A stretch of DNA of 64,000 nt from Metridium senile (Eukaryota; Cnidaria; Anthozoa; Actiniaria; Metridiidae): contig OX459096.1 of NCBI GenBank assembly GCA_949775045.1, positions 46,966,379-47,030,378 on the forward strand, given 5' to 3'. This document shows, piece by piece, positions 58,311 to 64,000 of this stretch. The translations under genes and the position numbers were made by a program. Positions within the stretch are counted from its first letter, which is position 1, and the number at the start of each line of letters is the position of its first letter. The notes below the pieces were generated by a model. That model was not told the DNA's origin, searched no databases, and saw only the letters and a program-made list of their open reading frames with translations.

Positions 58311-60174
58311 ATTTTTATGATTATTAACCCACATTTGCGTAAATTAATACGTTGAAACTAAACAAAAACAAATTGTTAAATTAGTCAGTTGTGTAACCCG
58401 TAAAGTACGGCAAACAAATCGTTTTACGTGTCATATTATCAAGTAACCATTCCTCACGTAATCAACGAAGCAAAGAATCTTGGCTTTGTGCCTTATTTAC
58501 GTGATGACGGCCCCAGGGTGCGTGCGAATGGTTAATATAATGAAAGCAATCTTTCCGTTCAATTAAGCGTGGCTATCTCTTTCATAACAAGTCAAAGGTT
58601 GGTATGAGTCATCATTCACGTGATGGGTCCGTGATAGTCCATTTGTGTCTATGCGACTTTAGACTGACGAACAGTCCCTACTTTCACGCGAAAACTCCGA
58701 GGAAACGAGTTGAAGTTCGATCGGGTGAAATTCTGGCTTCGAGGGAATGAGGGGAGGATTAACGGACGAGCGGGGAGTGAGGCGAGAGGGGACAGACTGG
58801 AGGGAAATTATCTGGAGGGACCAGTGTTTTTCAGTCTAATGCAACTTTCATGGGTTGCCTGTGTTACTAATTGGGGATTCACATTATAGCGCCATATACT
58901 ACCAAGACCAGAATGCTTTGCTTTCTTTCTTTAGTGAAATACAGTTGACACTCGTAAGCAACCACTCTAGCTCGGATCAGAAGAAAGTGGTCGCTTACGG
59001 AAGATGGTCGCTTACGAACCTTAACACAGGAAGCCCAAACCTCGAGAACCCTATCACATGAAGCCCAAACTATGCGTAATTTGTAACACGTCCGGACACA
59101 TATTATCAACGAATTTCAAAATTCAAGAAAAAATGCATTGGCATCCAAGTTAAGTTTCTATTCAAGGATTTTGTCAGCATGATGTTAATCTTCTACTTAT
59201 TCTAATAATTAAAATGGGTGTGTTCCTCGTCACGTGTCTGTCTTGTTTTCGTATTCTTTCCGGCTCATGTATAGCAGGGGCTGATCCAAAAATTTGTCAA
59301 GGGGTGATCAAGCTGCAAATGAAGGGCTCTTGTGGTTTTAGGGGGTGACCGGTCCCTAAATGTCCCCAGTTTAATAAAATAGGGGTAATTGCGGCGCTAG
59401 GGGGGTGTCCGGTGCCTGCAGGGATAACCCCCTAGATCTGTATAGAACTTTTATTAGTTGACTTTTTGATTGAATAAGCACAGATTCTTTGTTGTTTTTT
59501 ATTATCTATCTATATCTCAGTTACAATATTCAGTTTTGACGTTTGCATTGCGCAGCCTTTGCCTCGATAGCATGTTAGTATATTCTTTTGTATGAATCCG
59601 GTGTTGAGGAAAGGAATGCAAACATCAACAAACAATGGAAATACCGCGAGTTTCATCTCTTTTGTTTGACTAATTTACTCTAGGCTAAGACTGTGCAATG
59701 AAGAACTGAAAACTGCTCTTGTCCGGATCTGGAGTGACGAATATGGAACGTTTTTAACTTTTTACATATCTACATCAGACTGTACAGTTTCTTGAATGTC
59801 TTGCAATGTCTTGATAGTCTACTAGTTATTGAGGTTAGCTTATATCAGAACATAATATTGATTAAAGTAAAAAATGCGTGCAATAAGTTGTGGCCTGACA
59901 AATAATCACCAATAGATATAGATATTTTAGAGAGATTCCGAACTCCGTTGAAAGCTGTTGAACTGTTGAAGTTCCGAACAGACAGCTAGTCGTATGCCCA
60001 CGCTCTGAGTCATATTACTTTTGTTTTATCAAGCCAGTGAGGCATGCCGGGCATTTGCACATGATTAGCAGCTTCGTATGCAGTGAGAAACGTCTATAAT
60101 CTTCAAAATTTGCCTTCTCAACAAAGGGAACCCAATTTCATTTTCATGCGCGATTTAACAGCTTGGGTGGTAAA
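58311..60174. other. non-coding region with interspersed repeat fragments
   Basis: It contains a loose inverted repeat at 58670-58840 (relative of 27153-27260), a fragment with GTGGTCGCTTACGGAAGATG units at 58945-59040, and G-rich repeat phrases at 59275-59430 (AGGGGGTGACCGGT, AGGGGGGTGTCCGGTGCC). No exon is supported. TTTATT at about 59450 may give minus-strand polyadenylation for the next gene. Confidence 0.4.
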
Positions 60175-63631
<3,457 letters not shown>

Positions 63632-63673
63632 CTGTTGACAACAATCGTATATCATACATATGTAAAAATCATA

Positions 63674-63952
63674 TACACCTATTTCAATCATCGTTGTCGC
63701 AAATAAAGCCACAGTCCACACTCTGAGGCCTGCAAAGGATGTCGGTATTTCTTATCTTGTTATCGATATATTCATAGCATATTTTGGTTAATTGTACGTG
63801 TTTGTGTTATATGACCATAACAAGTTGTTGTTGCGGTAGATATAAATATAAATATTTGTTTTGAAAAAACGTCCATATAATCGACATCCTTTGTAGGCTT
63901 CAGAGTGAGGACCGTAGCTTTGGCTGCAACAACGATTTTTGAAATAGGTGTA
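63674..63952. mobile_element. TIR element, TACACCTATTTCA family (copy 2)
   Basis: TACACCTATTTCAATCATCG on the left is matched by TTTTTGAAATAGGTGTA on the right, with inner pairs GTTGTCGC/GCAACAAC and CACACTCTGAGGCCTGCAAA/TTTGTAGGCTTCAGAGTG. The terminal phrase is shared with the element at 15977-16249. Confidence 0.72.
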
Positions 63953-64000
63953 TCAAGTGGAAGCTCAAGTTAGAGATGAGTCAAAGATGAATCAAAATTT

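Overview
The window is AT-rich, intron-rich animal DNA. I infer an anthozoan cnidarian (sea anemone or stony coral) from the ancestral-looking DUSP10, SPATA17 and single FOXN2/3 genes, a small secreted protein resembling lineage-restricted cnidarian proteins, and dense short inverted-repeat transposons. This is family recognition, not a database match.

Layout: (1) 1-9.7 kb: a minus-strand MAP-kinase phosphatase gene (DUSP10-like; coding 7393 to 1584, three exons) with a satellite-like GAAGA tract beyond its 3' end and a Penelope-like relic upstream. (2) 9732-15919: a complete, young Ty3/gypsy LTR retrotransposon with 245-bp LTRs differing at two sites. Its gag and pol frames are joined by a textbook -1 frameshift signal (slippery heptamer, 6-nt spacer, perfect 12-bp stem). 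(3) 16.36-19.5 kb: a plus-strand, TATA-box, three-exon gene for a 182-residue secreted protein. (4) 21.24-30.75 kb: the plus-strand SPATA17 gene, 13 coding exons, 356 residues, three IQ motifs, with introns full of hairpin transposons. (5) 31.29-33.31 kb: a 2-kb near-palindrome bounded by TTAA. (6) 35.7-39.4 kb: a minus-strand FOXN2/3 forkhead gene (six coding exons, 459 residues) with at least one 5' UTR exon further right, probably starting near 45.3-45.7 kb. (7) about 46-60 kb: a gene-poor stretch with an RFX-type X-box, a 1-kb minisatellite and decayed tandem repeats. (8) 60.2-63.6 kb: the last seven exons of a minus-strand gene of unknown function whose 5' end lies outside the window.

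The cellular genes do not form a pathway. SPATA17 is a cilium/sperm-flagellum-linked calmodulin-binding protein, DUSP10 a MAPK regulator and FOXN2/3 a transcription factor. Coding exon models were built by hand from splice sites and reading phase; every model closes in frame, but none has transcript support here. UTR ends are tentative.
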